47,081 bases of DNA. Origin: Nostoc sp. FACHB-152 (lineage in GTDB: Bacteria > Cyanobacteriota > Cyanobacteriia > Cyanobacteriales > Nostocaceae). This document shows, one piece after another, positions 32,105-41,106 of this stretch. Made by a program: the position numbers and the translations under genes. The DNA lies in NCBI RefSeq assembly GCF_014697475.1, contig NZ_JACJRV010000055.1:1-47081 (forward strand), read 5' to 3'. Each line of letters starts with the position of its first letter. The stretch's first letter is position 1. The notes beneath the pieces were generated by a model, which saw only the letters and a program-made list of their open reading frames with translations, searched no databases and had not been told where the DNA came from.

Positions 32105-35100
32105 ATGTTTGATGAGCGACATTTACAACTAACTTCTGCTTACGCTAGAAGCACTCAACACTTTGTTAGAGCAGTTATTTATCCTCTGGCTAACTTTCTC
32201 TATAAATCAATTGAAGAAGCTATTGATTTAAAATGCAAAATTGAACTAGGGCAAGATACTTATGCATTGACTCCTGATGGTAATAATGGCTGGAAATGGT
32301 CAAAGCTTGAGCGAGAAGTTGTTGAGGAGGAATTTGCCGAACTCGAAGAATTATTAGAAGATTTATTACCGCCTCTTTTACCAGGGAATAATACAACACC
32401 TCCTAATTTTCCTCCCTATGATTCCCCGCCTCTTTTGTCAGGGAATAATACAACACCTCCTAACTTTCCTCCCTATGATTCCCCTCCACTTGTACCAACT
32501 CCCGATTCTCCACTTAATATTCCCCCTGCTGCTACATCGCTTGAGTTCATGGCTGTACCATTAGAACGTCAAAATGCTTGGTTTTACGCACAAAACAATT
32601 ACCAACCACTGGAAGAAAAGCAAGATATTACAGATTCACCCCCAGTTAATAATAGTTTTCATTTAGATGAAGTTGCAGAGGAAGTTGAACCTCCATCTAA
32701 ACTAGAACTTGAAGCAGCCAAAGAATTTGACAAAGCAGAGGAAGTCGCACCTTCATCCGAATTAGAGCCTCATGATGAATCATCTTCTTTACTTGCCCAG
32801 CCAACTTTTAGTACCTCTGTTTCCCCTGCTGTAATTGAGGTTTGTCCACCTCACATAGACTTAAATCATTGGCAAGAGCTAATCAACGGTAGTGCGATCG
32901 CGCCATCTATTGCCGAGTTGAATTTCAAAAGTCTGCACTTCGACGCAATAGAGCAAGAGCATGAAGCGTGGGAATATTTATTGTACAGCACTCAGTTAGA
33001 ACGTCTTAACACCGGACGGCTCAAGCAAGAATTACTTTATACATACGCTCATATTGAGCATGGGGGTTGGTGGTGCAGTGGTGGGGTTAACCCGACTTCC
33101 TTTGCCGATTTAAAAGAGGGAGAACAACCAGCACAGAAAATTTGGGGTTGCTACAAACCTAACCAGCCAAGAGAAAAAATTGAGAAAAAAAACAGTTCCA
33201 AGGGCTATTTCAAATTTCTTCAAGATAGGAATACTCCTCAAGAGCCAAAAAAGACAATCGCTCAACCCAAGAAGTTTATCAAATATGAACATCCACCAAA
33301 AACGGAAACTAGTTTTTTTCTGTTAGAAGTCCCAAATGGCATTGCCGAACAAATTTACCTCAAATCTGAAGTTAGCCCCAGTGATAGCGATCGCGCCAGT
33401 GGATTTTGGTATTGCGTCTGGAAGCACAATATCCCCATTACAATCACTGAAGGAGCCAAAAAAGCTGCTTGTTTACTGAGTCAAGGTGAAGCTGCTATTG
33501 GTGTGCCAGGGATTTACAACGGCTATCGTAAGCAAGATGATGGTTTCAATCTAGCTTTACATCCTGAGTTAGCTGTCTTTGCAACTAAAGATCGCCACTT
33601 CAAAATCTGTTTTGACTACGAAACCAAACCCAAAACCAAACGCAATATCAATATTGCTACTTACCGCACTGGTCAACTTTTAGAAATGGCTGGGTCTACG
33701 GTTAGTGTCGTTCAATTACCAGGGCCTCCTAAAGGTGTTGATGATTTGATTGTGGCGCATGGGGCAGATGCTTACTTTAAAATCTCTGCTGCTTCTGTAC
33801 CTCTTGACCAATGGTGGCAAAACAATACTCCGCCTGATTTTCGTTTAACGATTATCAAGAAGGATGGCACTGTCAAAACGCTTTATGAACAAAAAGGAGA
33901 CGGTACTGTGACAGCAACTCCTGACAATCTAACAGAGCAGCCCATTGATGAATTTCTGAAACTTCCTCCTGCTAAATCGCCTACACATTTCCTAGTTCCT
34001 ACTACACCAATCATAGATGCAGAATTTGTTGATACTGATCTATTTGAAAGTGAAATCCCCTCTATCCCTCAAACACTAGAACAGACTGCCTCTTGGTCTA
34101 GGAAACAAGAGGTTACGCTTTACCAACAGAATTTTTTTAGAAAAAATTTAGAGGCTAAAGAAAATCAACAAATAGCTTCTGCCGCTTATGCACTGCTGAA
34201 GAAATATGGAACTGAGCCACCTGATATTATTAATGAACAGGCTGAAGGTAAAACTTATCAAGCTGATGCTTTTATTATTAAAAATCATGGAGACAAGTAC
34301 AGTATTTATCGTCGCCATGATCAACAACAGTTGATGACTTTTCAAGCAGATCAGTGGGGTCATGTTGGTAATATTAAACTTTCTGACGCTAATTCCTATG
34401 AGCAAAAGTCGAAACAGCAAATTAGTATTTTACCTATTGAAAGACAAGAGTTTTTATTAGTTGCTGATTATCTTAAAAGCGGAAAACCATTACCTTCTGT
34501 CGATGAAGACCCGCGCACTATCGCTTCAAGCCTTGCCTCACTCTCTCCTGGTGGTACACACAATCTTTTAGAAAGTTTCAAACAAGCCGAGGTTCTCAAA
34601 ATTCTTACTCAGACTTTGACAACTTTTCAGCGTGATGAGTTAACTCTCAGCAATTATCACATCCGTTACCAAGATAACTTTAGTGAGCATACATCTATCT
34701 TACAACTCTTCAAAACTGAACATGATGGCACTGGTAGAGAAGCGGTTCGGTTTGAACTCAAACAAACTGACACTGGCATCACTCACCAAGTTATGAAAAT
34801 GGCCATTACTGAAGCTGACTTAAATAAATTAAGGTTATTAGCACAAAAGCTTGATATTCAACGAACTTTAGCAACAATGGCTGCCAATTTCTCCAATGCT
34901 ACTCGTGATGTTGACTTACCTGTTCATCCTCATATCTCAAAACAATGGCAGAACTTAGATAATCGCCAACCATCACCGGACTTTTCCACACCAAATACTC
35001 AATCCTCAGCATCAGTAGAGCGACCGATAAAACGTCGTTCTAACGCTCAAGATACTCCTGACGTTCAACCTCAAAACCACCAATCTCAACTTGATAATCT

Positions 35101-35779
35101 TGCTATTCCTATTCATCCTCAACTTGCCGACTACTGGCAACAGCTAGAGTCAAACAATTCTTGGGCAACTGTAGCCCTGCATGGTCATGCTCAATTGCAA
35201 GAAAAAATTCAACTGTCTGGAAAGCTGACCATTGGTGAACAACGCGAACTCTATCAAAAAATCCAGAATCAAGCTTGGTATGAAATACAACAAAATGGAC
35301 AAACCTCGATTACACTTCCTCCTTTAGCTGGGATTATTCATGATTTACGCACACACTTAGCAGGGCAAACTGATGTACAAACCTACGATTCTGATCCAGT
35401 TCGTGATCCTCATCTGCCTCTGCATCAGGACATTGCCACTCATTGGCACAACTTAGAACAGAATAAAGCTTGGAAGAGTGTTGCAAATCAATATAATTAC
35501 CCTCTGCGCGACAAACTTGAAAAAACTGGTAAACTCTCTATTGGCGAACAACGCGAACTTTATTACAAGATTTTGCTTCAAAGTCAAGTTGAACAACATA
35601 ATCAGGGCAAGACTGATATTTCTCTCCCTCCACTTGAGGATATTCTTCAAGATTTGATGGCACAGCGTCGTCAATTTATTGACAATACTTATACACCCAA
35701 AACCGAAATTTATTCTCAACAATCAACAGCCCAGTCATACGAGCCGAATCAGTCTACTTCTGATGACATCCAGTTGTGA
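32105..35779 (+). CDS. Large DUF3854/toprim-like protein (plasmid primase or replication-related)
   Basis: 1224 aa. Residues 93-135 hold two copies of a 19-residue proline-rich unit starting GNNTTPPNFPPYDSPPL (57-bp direct repeats at 32384 and 32441). The central part (about 430-560) is a DUF3854 toprim-like domain: E449 in ITEGAKKAACLL, D504 in CFDYE, and GVDDL with D546/D547. These acids are where toprim catalytic residues lie. The C-terminal 300 residues hold repeats of about 103 aa (starting near 938, 1001 and 1104: LPVHPHIS, IPIHPQLA, LPLHQDIA), each with a KL(T/S)IGEQRELY core in the last two. DUF3854 proteins are common on cyanobacterial plasmids and probably prime or process DNA. It may act in transfer replication. 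Confidence 0.75.
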   Translation: MFDERHLQLTSAYARSTQHFVRAVIYPLANFLYKSIEEAIDLKCKIELGQDTYALTPDGNNGWKWSKLEREVVEEEFAELEELLEDLLPPLLPGNNTTPPNFPPYDSPPLLSGNNTTPPNFPPYDSPPLVPTPDSPLNIPPAATSLEFMAVPLERQNAWFYAQNNYQPLEEKQDITDSPPVNNSFHLDEVAEEVEPPSKLELEAAKEFDKAEEVAPSSELEPHDESSSLLAQPTFSTSVSPAVIEVCPPHIDLNHWQELINGSAIAPSIAELNFKSLHFDAIEQEHEAWEYLLYSTQLERLNTGRLKQELLYTYAHIEHGGWWCSGGVNPTSFADLKEGEQPAQKIWGCYKPNQPREKIEKKNSSKGYFKFLQDRNTPQEPKKTIAQPKKFIKYEHPPKTETSFFLLEVPNGIAEQIYLKSEVSPSDSDRASGFWYCVWKHNIPITITEGAKKAACLLSQGEAAIGVPGIYNGYRKQDDGFNLALHPELAVFATKDRHFKICFDYETKPKTKRNINIATYRTGQLLEMAGSTVSVVQLPGPPKGVDDLIVAHGADAYFKISAASVPLDQWWQNNTPPDFRLTIIKKDGTVKTLYEQKGDGTVTATPDNLTEQPIDEFLKLPPAKSPTHFLVPTTPIIDAEFVDTDLFESEIPSIPQTLEQTASWSRKQEVTLYQQNFFRKNLEAKENQQIASAAYALLKKYGTEPPDIINEQAEGKTYQADAFIIKNHGDKYSIYRRHDQQQLMTFQADQWGHVGNIKLSDANSYEQKSKQQISILPIERQEFLLVADYLKSGKPLPSVDEDPRTIASSLASLSPGGTHNLLESFKQAEVLKILTQTLTTFQRDELTLSNYHIRYQDNFSEHTSILQLFKTEHDGTGREAVRFELKQTDTGITHQVMKMAITEADLNKLRLLAQKLDIQRTLATMAANFSNATRDVDLPVHPHISKQWQNLDNRQPSPDFSTPNTQSSASVERPIKRRSNAQDTPDVQPQNHQSQLDNLAIPIHPQLADYWQQLESNNSWATVALHGHAQLQEKIQLSGKLTIGEQRELYQKIQNQAWYEIQQNGQTSITLPPLAGIIHDLRTHLAGQTDVQTYDSDPVRDPHLPLHQDIATHWHNLEQNKAWKSVANQYNYPLRDKLEKTGKLSIGEQRELYYKILLQSQVEQHNQGKTDISLPPLEDILQDLMAQRRQFIDNTYTPKTEIYSQQSTAQSYEPNQSTSDDIQL
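32384..32497 (+). repeat. Tandem 57-bp repeat inside the DUF3854 gene
   Basis: Two adjacent copies (starting 32384 and 32441) that are nearly identical at the DNA level and differ at only a few bases, encoding a proline-rich linker. The near identity shows a recent duplication, likely by slippage. Confidence 0.8.
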
Positions 35780-35837
35780 GCTTAACAATTAAAATTAATA
35801 GATATTAACTCATGCAATCTCAGATTGAATTTTTACT

Positions 35838-36641
35838 ATGCAGCATCATTCATCTTCTTCAATCTTAGAAACCATTAGCAGTATTAATCGTGATACTAAT
35901 ATTTCCCATAACATGATGGCCTACAGATTAGGGCTACTCATGGAAAAGCATTCTTCACACATACAACCGACTGTTAGCCTCGACACCAATGAACGCGAAC
36001 ATCTTTTAAAAGAAGCCAGAACAATATTTTCTTTATCTAATACTACTCAAAACATCGAAGATTACAGGCAGTCTCTTAAAGATAAATACTACAAAGAATA
36101 TCTCCAAAAATTTGAGATTAATCAACCAATCTCAGATGCTTCAGCACTCAATAATTCCATTAGAGTTGATAATTTAATTGCTGATAAGAAAAAAGTATTT
36201 TTACATCAAATAATTGAAAGGGAGCAACGCCAATTACCTAAAGATACCGAACCCAAAATCCAAAGTGAAAATCACGCTTCTACACCTGCTGAGGGTGAAG
36301 CTATCAATAAGTCTATTATTGGGTCAATTTTGAATACCCTAGTCAATATGGGTCAGGATACTGATAACCAAGGGCGTATTTATGACGGCATTGCTTACCA
36401 ATTACAGTTGTGGATGAAAGAAGGAATTCAGCTTCTAAATGTTAACCGCAAAAACGGCTCTCCTTATAATGCTTTTACTGCTGTCAAACAAGACACTCAA
36501 GCACAGTTCCAAATTCTCCAAAACAATCTTTCGCAAGAAGAATCACAACGAATTATCAACTTTGATCGCGTCCATAATACTCAACAATCACATATTCACC
36601 CTACTATTGACCCAGATGACAATGCCGAACTGGGTGATTAA
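35838..36641 (+). CDS. Hypothetical protein with internal duplication, downstream of the DUF3854 gene
   Basis: 267 aa, hydrophilic, helix-rich. The N-terminal segment SILETISSINRDTNISHNMM followed by AYRLGLLMEKH resembles the later segment SILNTLVNMGQDTDNQGRIY followed by AYQLQLWMKEG, so it looks like a tandem of two related domains. No membrane segments. It follows the DUF3854 gene by 59 bp, and one of the DUF3854 C-terminal features (short helical dyads) is similar in style, so it may be a binding partner. I do not recognise a family. It is convergent with the small membrane protein gene, overlapping it by 4 bp at the 3' ends (36638-36641). Confidence 0.55.
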   Translation: MQHHSSSSILETISSINRDTNISHNMMAYRLGLLMEKHSSHIQPTVSLDTNEREHLLKEARTIFSLSNTTQNIEDYRQSLKDKYYKEYLQKFEINQPISDASALNNSIRVDNLIADKKKVFLHQIIEREQRQLPKDTEPKIQSENHASTPAEGEAINKSIIGSILNTLVNMGQDTDNQGRIYDGIAYQLQLWMKEGIQLLNVNRKNGSPYNAFTAVKQDTQAQFQILQNNLSQEESQRIINFDRVHNTQQSHIHPTIDPDDNAELGD

Positions 36642-36880
36642 CGAAAGTACCCGGCTACTAGCCCTAGAAAGAACATTCCTCCGATTAGATAACGCTTAAG
36701 CATTCTTCCTAATCCTGAAAATGGTGCAATTATTGCCGCTAAAACTATATAGAACATCACTTGATAAATATCTTGACTACCAAGTTTGATGATGGCTGCA
36801 ATCACTAAACAAGCAAAAATTAACCATTCTACTACTGCTTCTATCTTGTCCCAAAGCTTGACATCATCTAGATAGCGCAT
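36638..36880 (-). CDS. Small membrane protein in the histidine kinase operon
   Basis: 80 aa with two or three hydrophobic helices (VVEWLIFACLVIAAIIKLG, QVMFYIVLAAIIAPF, IGGMFFLGLVAGYF) and short polar loops. It starts within the end of the histidine kinase gene, overlapping it by 13 bp in another frame, so translation is coupled. A membrane partner or input module for the otherwise soluble kinase is plausible; no family recognised. Confidence 0.6.
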   Translation of the reverse strand: MRYLDDVKLWDKIEAVVEWLIFACLVIAAIIKLGSQDIYQVMFYIVLAAIIAPFSGLGRMLKRYLIGGMFFLGLVAGYFR

Positions 36881-37632
36881 CTTCTAGCCTCTGGTATTTT
36901 TGGACAAATCTTACCATCCCCTAAGCCATAAACACCGTTATTATACGGGAATACAATACTAAACTTTGTTCCTTGCCCTACTATTGAATTCACTTTCATC
37001 TTCAATCCATGTGCATGAGCTACCATCAGAGCAATATATAACCCTAATCCCATTCCTGATTGATTTCTTACTTCATTTTCTCTTGCTCTCCAAAATGGCA
37101 GGAATATTGTAGATATTTGTTCGGCAGCAATCCCAATTCCTGTATCTTCAATTTCTATAAGCAAATCATCTCCTTGAGCCAGCAAACGTAAGAACACTTC
37201 TCCCCTATTGGTATACTTGATAGCGTTCTGTAATAAATTACTTATCATCCTACTTATATTTACCATGTCGCCTCTGACTTGCGTTCCGTGTTTATATGAC
37301 GAACTGGCCTCATAATGTAGTTTTAAAGATTGAGATTGAGCTATCGGACAAAACTCTATACTCATTTTTTTTAGAAATACTAACATATCAAACTGCGTAA
37401 CCATTGAGGAGTTAATCTCATAGAAAGCTGTGCTTTTAGCCTCTATCAGATTAGCTCCCCTATTATTCCTTTCTAATATTGCTATCAATAATGGTCTAAT
37501 CTCATCTAATGATCCCCCGTACAACCCATCAATTAATTGATCCAGAATTATAGATGTCCCCTTGAAAACGTTATGAATATCATGGAGCAAAGCTGATAAA
37601 TTCGGATCTCTAGCGAGACTTTCTGTTTGCAT
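36868..37632 (-). CDS. Soluble sensor histidine kinase
   Basis: 254 aa. Dimerisation/phosphoacceptor motif LLHDIHNVFKG with H17, then N box NLLQNAIKYTN, G1 box EDTGIGIA, F box region FLPFWRA, and G2 box GMGLGLYIA. All core elements are intact, but there is no sensor domain or membrane segment, so input must come from another protein, perhaps the overlapping small membrane protein. It is divergent from the response regulator at 38071, which is its likely partner. The start ATG at 37632 is followed directly by the kinase core. Confidence 0.85.
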   Translation of the reverse strand: MQTESLARDPNLSALLHDIHNVFKGTSIILDQLIDGLYGGSLDEIRPLLIAILERNNRGANLIEAKSTAFYEINSSMVTQFDMLVFLKKMSIEFCPIAQSQSLKLHYEASSSYKHGTQVRGDMVNISRMISNLLQNAIKYTNRGEVFLRLLAQGDDLLIEIEDTGIGIAAEQISTIFLPFWRARENEVRNQSGMGLGLYIALMVAHAHGLKMKVNSIVGQGTKFSIVFPYNNGVYGLGDGKICPKIPEARRCAI

Positions 37633-38070
37633 AACTATGATTCCACATCAATTTATGTTCTTGCATCTCTTGGCAGTGAGCTTAGATTTTATTTTTTGTA
37701 AGAATTCAGGAGTCAGAATCCAGGTGGTCACTGAGCTTAGTCGAAGTGAGCCAGAAGGGTTAAAGAATAAGGAGAAATATTTGATAAATCAATTTCCTAA
37801 TCTACTAGATACGTCTAAATTCTGACTTCTGACTTCTGGGTGCTGAATTCTTACTATTTTTTAAATTAATTTTTATTATATTGTTATTTTAAATCAATGA
37901 ATCTTCGCTGACTATCTACTTTTGGTATTAATACTTTTTGGGTTTTTGATCTGGCTCCACACTCCTGATTAACTTTTTTAAACTTCTATTTATTTGTGAA
38001 CAAATTAAAATATTTAATATTACCGATTATGTTATAAATATTGAGATGGCTTACACTTGAAGTAATCTAT
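37633..38070. other. Intergenic region between kinase and response regulator
   Basis: Holds a 149-bp inverted-repeat element (37702-37850, entered separately), then about 200 bp of very AT-rich DNA that should contain the promoter of the response regulator. No gene seen. Confidence 0.5.
37702..37850. repeat. MITE-like / short-repeat element with inverted ends
   Basis: Ends: GAATTCAG (37702-37709) pairs with CTGAATTC (37843-37850) and GTCAGAAT (37712-37719) with ATTCTGAC (37819-37826). Inside are CACTGAGCTTAGTCGAAGTG (37730-37749), a small inverted repeat of a type widespread in Nostoc genomes, and tandem TGACTTC units. A mobile or expanded non-coding repeat. Confidence 0.55.
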
Positions 38071-38727
38071 ATGATTCGGTTAGTAATTATTGAAGATGAA
38101 GAACTAATCCGCCTGGGCATTTCTACAGCTGTCAATCGAGAATCGAACATGACAATGGTTGGTGCTGCTTCTACTGGTTCTGAAGGTATCCAACTTATTG
38201 AGCAGTTAAATCCTGATCTAGTTTTAGTTGATATTGGTTTGCCTGACATTACTGGCTTAGATGTTATTGACCAAATCAAGCACCACGCTAATCTGAAAAT
38301 TATTGTCTTGTCTTCTCATTCCTCTCAAGATATTGTTCAGGCTGCTTTAGAAAAAGGTGCTAACTCTTATATCCTCAAAAAAAATAATGCAGGGCTAATT
38401 ATTGAAGCCATTAAATCTACTTATGACAACAAAAACTTTTTTGACCCTGACATTGCTAAAAGAAGTTTTCAAAGTTTTTTTCAGCCTCAGAGAATTAAAG
38501 GTAAATGTTATCAAGATCGCCTCACTAGAACCGAAATCAAAATCATCCGCCTTATGTCCGGCGGCTTATCTAATAAAAAGATAGGCGAACAGATGTTTAT
38601 TACTGAAAGTACCGTTAAAGGTCATAGCACTAACATTTTTTCTAAACTTGGTGTTGGCGATCGCGTTAATGCCATTATCAAAGCTAAAGAGCTTGGCTAT
38701 ATCGAAGACTCTTTAAAAGTCAGTTAG
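38071..38727 (+). CDS. NarL/LuxR-family response regulator
   Basis: 218 aa from the ATG at 38071; the frame is open to a TTG at 38041 but the protein-like start is MIRLVIIED. Receiver domain with acidic pocket E8-D9-E10, phosphoacceptor D54 (LVDIGLP), S81-S82 and K103 (YILKK). C-terminal helix-turn-helix of LuxR type (LTRTEIKIIRLM, NKKIGEQMFITESTVKGH, FSKLGVGDRVNAIIKA). Partner of the divergent soluble kinase at 36868-37632. LuxR-type regulators bind dyads of about 18-20 bp, so this is one candidate for the protein that binds sites A-D. It abuts the convergent gene at 38728 without a gap. Confidence 0.9.
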   Translation: MIRLVIIEDEELIRLGISTAVNRESNMTMVGAASTGSEGIQLIEQLNPDLVLVDIGLPDITGLDVIDQIKHHANLKIIVLSSHSSQDIVQAALEKGANSYILKKNNAGLIIEAIKSTYDNKNFFDPDIAKRSFQSFFQPQRIKGKCYQDRLTRTEIKIIRLMSGGLSNKKIGEQMFITESTVKGHSTNIFSKLGVGDRVNAIIKAKELGYIEDSLKVS

Positions 38728-39330
38728 CTACTTTCTCCTGCGCTGCATTTGGATCAGGCAGTAACCTTGCAATTTATTCTCCTGCTGGCAAGCTTCTATC
38801 GCTTGTTCATTTTTTAAGATTAATTGATACATTTGTTTACCTCTTGGGGATTTTGCCCATTCTAAAATGCTTAAATCTTGCGTTGATACTACTACTGACT
38901 GGCTTGTTCCTACATTCGATACGATATTCCACGTTGTTAGAGAACCTAATAATGCTCCAACTGCCATCACTACTCCACACACAGCTGATACTGGCCCTAT
39001 TCCCCAGCCGTTCATATCTATCTTTAACCCTGATGCTTTAGGCTTTAACTTTTTAACTTCATCTCGCACAGCCGAAGAGACTACTGTATAGTGCATTGAT
39101 TGTGCTGTTTTAGTTGTCTTTTCCAACTTCTGATCTATCAATGTCGCCCAAGCTTCCACCATTGCCTCCATTCTTGCCTGGAGGTCAATCATTGTCTCCT
39201 CATATCTGCCCATTGTTGCCATCACTTGAAACATCGGATCATCTTTAGTAATCCCTATGTCATGGCACAGTTGTGCTATCCGCTTTTGCTCTGCTTCTGA
39301 ATATCCTTTTAATATTTCCTTGGCCGTCAT
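38728..39330 (-). CDS. Membrane protein with coiled coil, last gene of the ParA-like operon
   Basis: 200 aa. The N-terminal 60 residues are polar and helical (CHDIGITKDDPMFQVMATMG, RYEETMIDLQARMEAMVEAW), followed by a probable coiled coil, a Gly-rich membrane helix (GPVSAVCGVVMAVGALLGSL at about 113-132) and a C-terminal, probably external, domain of 65 residues with two cysteines. It overlaps the start of the preceding operon by 4 bp (its ATG at 39330 lies in the 3' end of the P-loop gene). A related type is common on cyanobacterial plasmids, possibly DUF6753, but I am not certain. No catalytic motif is seen. Confidence 0.6.
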   Translation of the reverse strand: MTAKEILKGYSEAEQKRIAQLCHDIGITKDDPMFQVMATMGRYEETMIDLQARMEAMVEAWATLIDQKLEKTTKTAQSMHYTVVSSAVRDEVKKLKPKASGLKIDMNGWGIGPVSAVCGVVMAVGALLGSLTTWNIVSNVGTSQSVVVSTQDLSILEWAKSPRGKQMYQLILKNEQAIEACQQENKLQGYCLIQMQRRRK

Positions 39331-40229
39331 CTAGTCATCCCCAAATATTTGCTGGCTGAAGAATTATCTACTGAATCAAAGAAATGTTTAAGCCATCTAT
39401 ATATATAACTTCTGTAAATCACATATATTGATGTATCTTGATAGCAACTAGAATAAGGTTTTCCTAATTCTTCCATCGCTTGATAATGATCTCGATGCAG
39501 GGCTGTCAGTTCTACCTCCGCACCCCCTATGAAAGGCAGTTTACTCTGCATTGTCCGGCAGTATTCTCTAAAACTACAGTCAAAATGTTGATTTTTTACT
39601 ACTACATAGTTGGCGTTATTTGTGGCTGTATCTATTAATTGTTGCAAATAATCTAGACAGTCTTTCCTGTGAGAAATTGGTTGGACAAATGTTAATCTCC
39701 ATCCATATACAACTAGTAAATCTAACAATTGGCTTTTGTCGATATACTCGCAGATTTTATCTACATACTGCCCTGGCATATCCACCAGAATAATTTTTAA
39801 ATCCTGATTATTTAAATCTTTGAGAATTGTGTCTGTCTCACCTCCAAAAAAGTCTAGATTTTTAATTGGCACTAAATTTTCATACGCTTTTAATCTATTG
39901 CGTTGGTCGTGATTATACAACTGAATTTTCTGCCCTTGGGCTTGGTAACGCTCAACCAGTAATTTAGTTACTGTAGACTTTCCTACACGAGAATCACCTA
40001 CTGTCATAATCATTCTTTTGTCATGAATAGGGTATGGGGTGTAGGGGGTTGGGGGTAGTGTTGGCGTAGCCTCTCGTAGAGAAGACTGCATTGGTGAGGG
40101 TGACAAGGCTCCTCCAATGTTATCGTCTTGAAAAGATGGGGCTTGTATCCCAAGGGTGCTTGGAGCTATCTCTTCACCTACACCCCACACCCTGCCCCCT
40201 ACACCCTGTTCTTCACAGTTCAACTTCAT
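39327..40229 (-). CDS. P-loop (ParA-like) protein with repeat-derived N-terminus
   Basis: 300 aa from the ATG at 40229. Walker A is GDSRVGKST (78-86), without the signature lysine (K-G-G-V-G-K-S/T) of true ParA. VDMPGQYVDKI gives a Walker-B-like Asp, so it looks like a MinD/ParA-fold ATPase with altered activity. Residues 1-72 are encoded by cyanobacterial short repeats (GTAGGGGGTTGGGGGT and GGCGTAGCCTCTCGTAGAG), so they are probably not functional. The natural start could be the ATG at 40013 or 40007. It overlaps the preceding ParA-like gene by 17 bp, which supports the 40229 start as the original, with a later in-frame insertion. Confidence 0.7.
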   Translation of the reverse strand: MKLNCEEQGVGGRVWGVGEEIAPSTLGIQAPSFQDDNIGGALSPSPMQSSLREATPTLPPTPYTPYPIHDKRMIMTVGDSRVGKSTVTKLLVERYQAQGQKIQLYNHDQRNRLKAYENLVPIKNLDFFGGETDTILKDLNNQDLKIILVDMPGQYVDKICEYIDKSQLLDLLVVYGWRLTFVQPISHRKDCLDYLQQLIDTATNNANYVVVKNQHFDCSFREYCRTMQSKLPFIGGAEVELTALHRDHYQAMEELGKPYSSCYQDTSIYVIYRSYIYRWLKHFFDSVDNSSASKYLGMTR

Positions 40230-41070
40230 CTAGCCCTAATATTCCTTTTACTGGTTTAAGTTGTTCTTTGAAATCTTTGAGCCAGTATGATACTCTTCCT
40301 TTGACAGCCGGATATTCTATCTGTTCTGTCCCTTGCCTAAATGTTAGGTCATTTGCATCCAAGTGATCGTAGGCGTGTTCTATTAAATCCGGCATATTTA
40401 TATCGTAAAATTTTAGACTTTGAGATTTTAATTTTTTCTTAATATCTTTGATTTCTTCTGATTTATCGTATCTGGTAAATTGCTGTTCTTTTCCAAAAAA
40501 TAAGTTTTTTACTACTAGATAATCTACTTTATTATCGCAAAATTCATAGAGATTAATTAGCTGCTTTACTGAATCACTTATCCGGCTAATAACTACTACC
40601 ATCGTTACTCTTGTATCGTAATCTTCCTCTAGTATCCTCAGAAACTCCATTCTTTCTATAAACTCTTGTAATATTCTTCTAGATTGTGGAGGTAATTCTA
40701 GTAAAAATAGTTTCTCCGGTTGTGCTTGTTTCCCATCTACTATTTTGGGAAATATTTTTCCTCTTAAGTCATTGAAAAATATATCTATACTTCCACTTTC
40801 AAAAATATCTAAAGCTTCCAGGTTACACTGTTCTCCGTAAAATCTTAATAATTGGGAATTAGAACTGTCTGCATCAAATCCTATAAATTTTACGCCTCCA
40901 TCTATATAAGTTTGAACTAATCCTCTAGCAAATGTAGATTTTCCTACCCCTCCTTTATCTCCCGTTACAATTATTAATCTTCGCTGATATTTTTTTAGAC
41001 TTACTATGGTTGCATCCTTATTTTCCTGCCCTTGATTATTTGTTTCTGTTTTATTAATAGCATCTGTCAT
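40213..41070 (-). CDS. ParA/MinD-superfamily ATPase
   Basis: 285 aa from the ATG at 41070, chosen for its upstream AAGGAGA; the frame is open to a TTG at 41103. Deviant Walker A VTGDKGGVGKST (with the signature lysine after GD), FIGFDADSSNSQLL as the switch/DNA partition motif, and LLELPPQSRR as a Walker B-like region. Usually such ATPases position cargo or partition plasmids with an adaptor. Here no ParB-like gene is adjacent; its neighbours are a Bro-N-like protein (upstream) and the divergent P-loop protein (overlapping). The C-terminal part shares general layout with its neighbour, suggesting an old duplication. Confidence 0.8.
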   Translation of the reverse strand: MTDAINKTETNNQGQENKDATIVSLKKYQRRLIIVTGDKGGVGKSTFARGLVQTYIDGGVKFIGFDADSSNSQLLRFYGEQCNLEALDIFESGSIDIFFNDLRGKIFPKIVDGKQAQPEKLFLLELPPQSRRILQEFIERMEFLRILEEDYDTRVTMVVVISRISDSVKQLINLYEFCDNKVDYLVVKNLFFGKEQQFTRYDKSEEIKDIKKKLKSQSLKFYDINMPDLIEHAYDHLDANDLTFRQGTEQIEYPAVKGRVSYWLKDFKEQLKPVKGILGLDEVEL

Positions 41071-41106
41071 TTTTTTATCTCTCCTTTTCATAACATCTGT
41101 CAAAAT

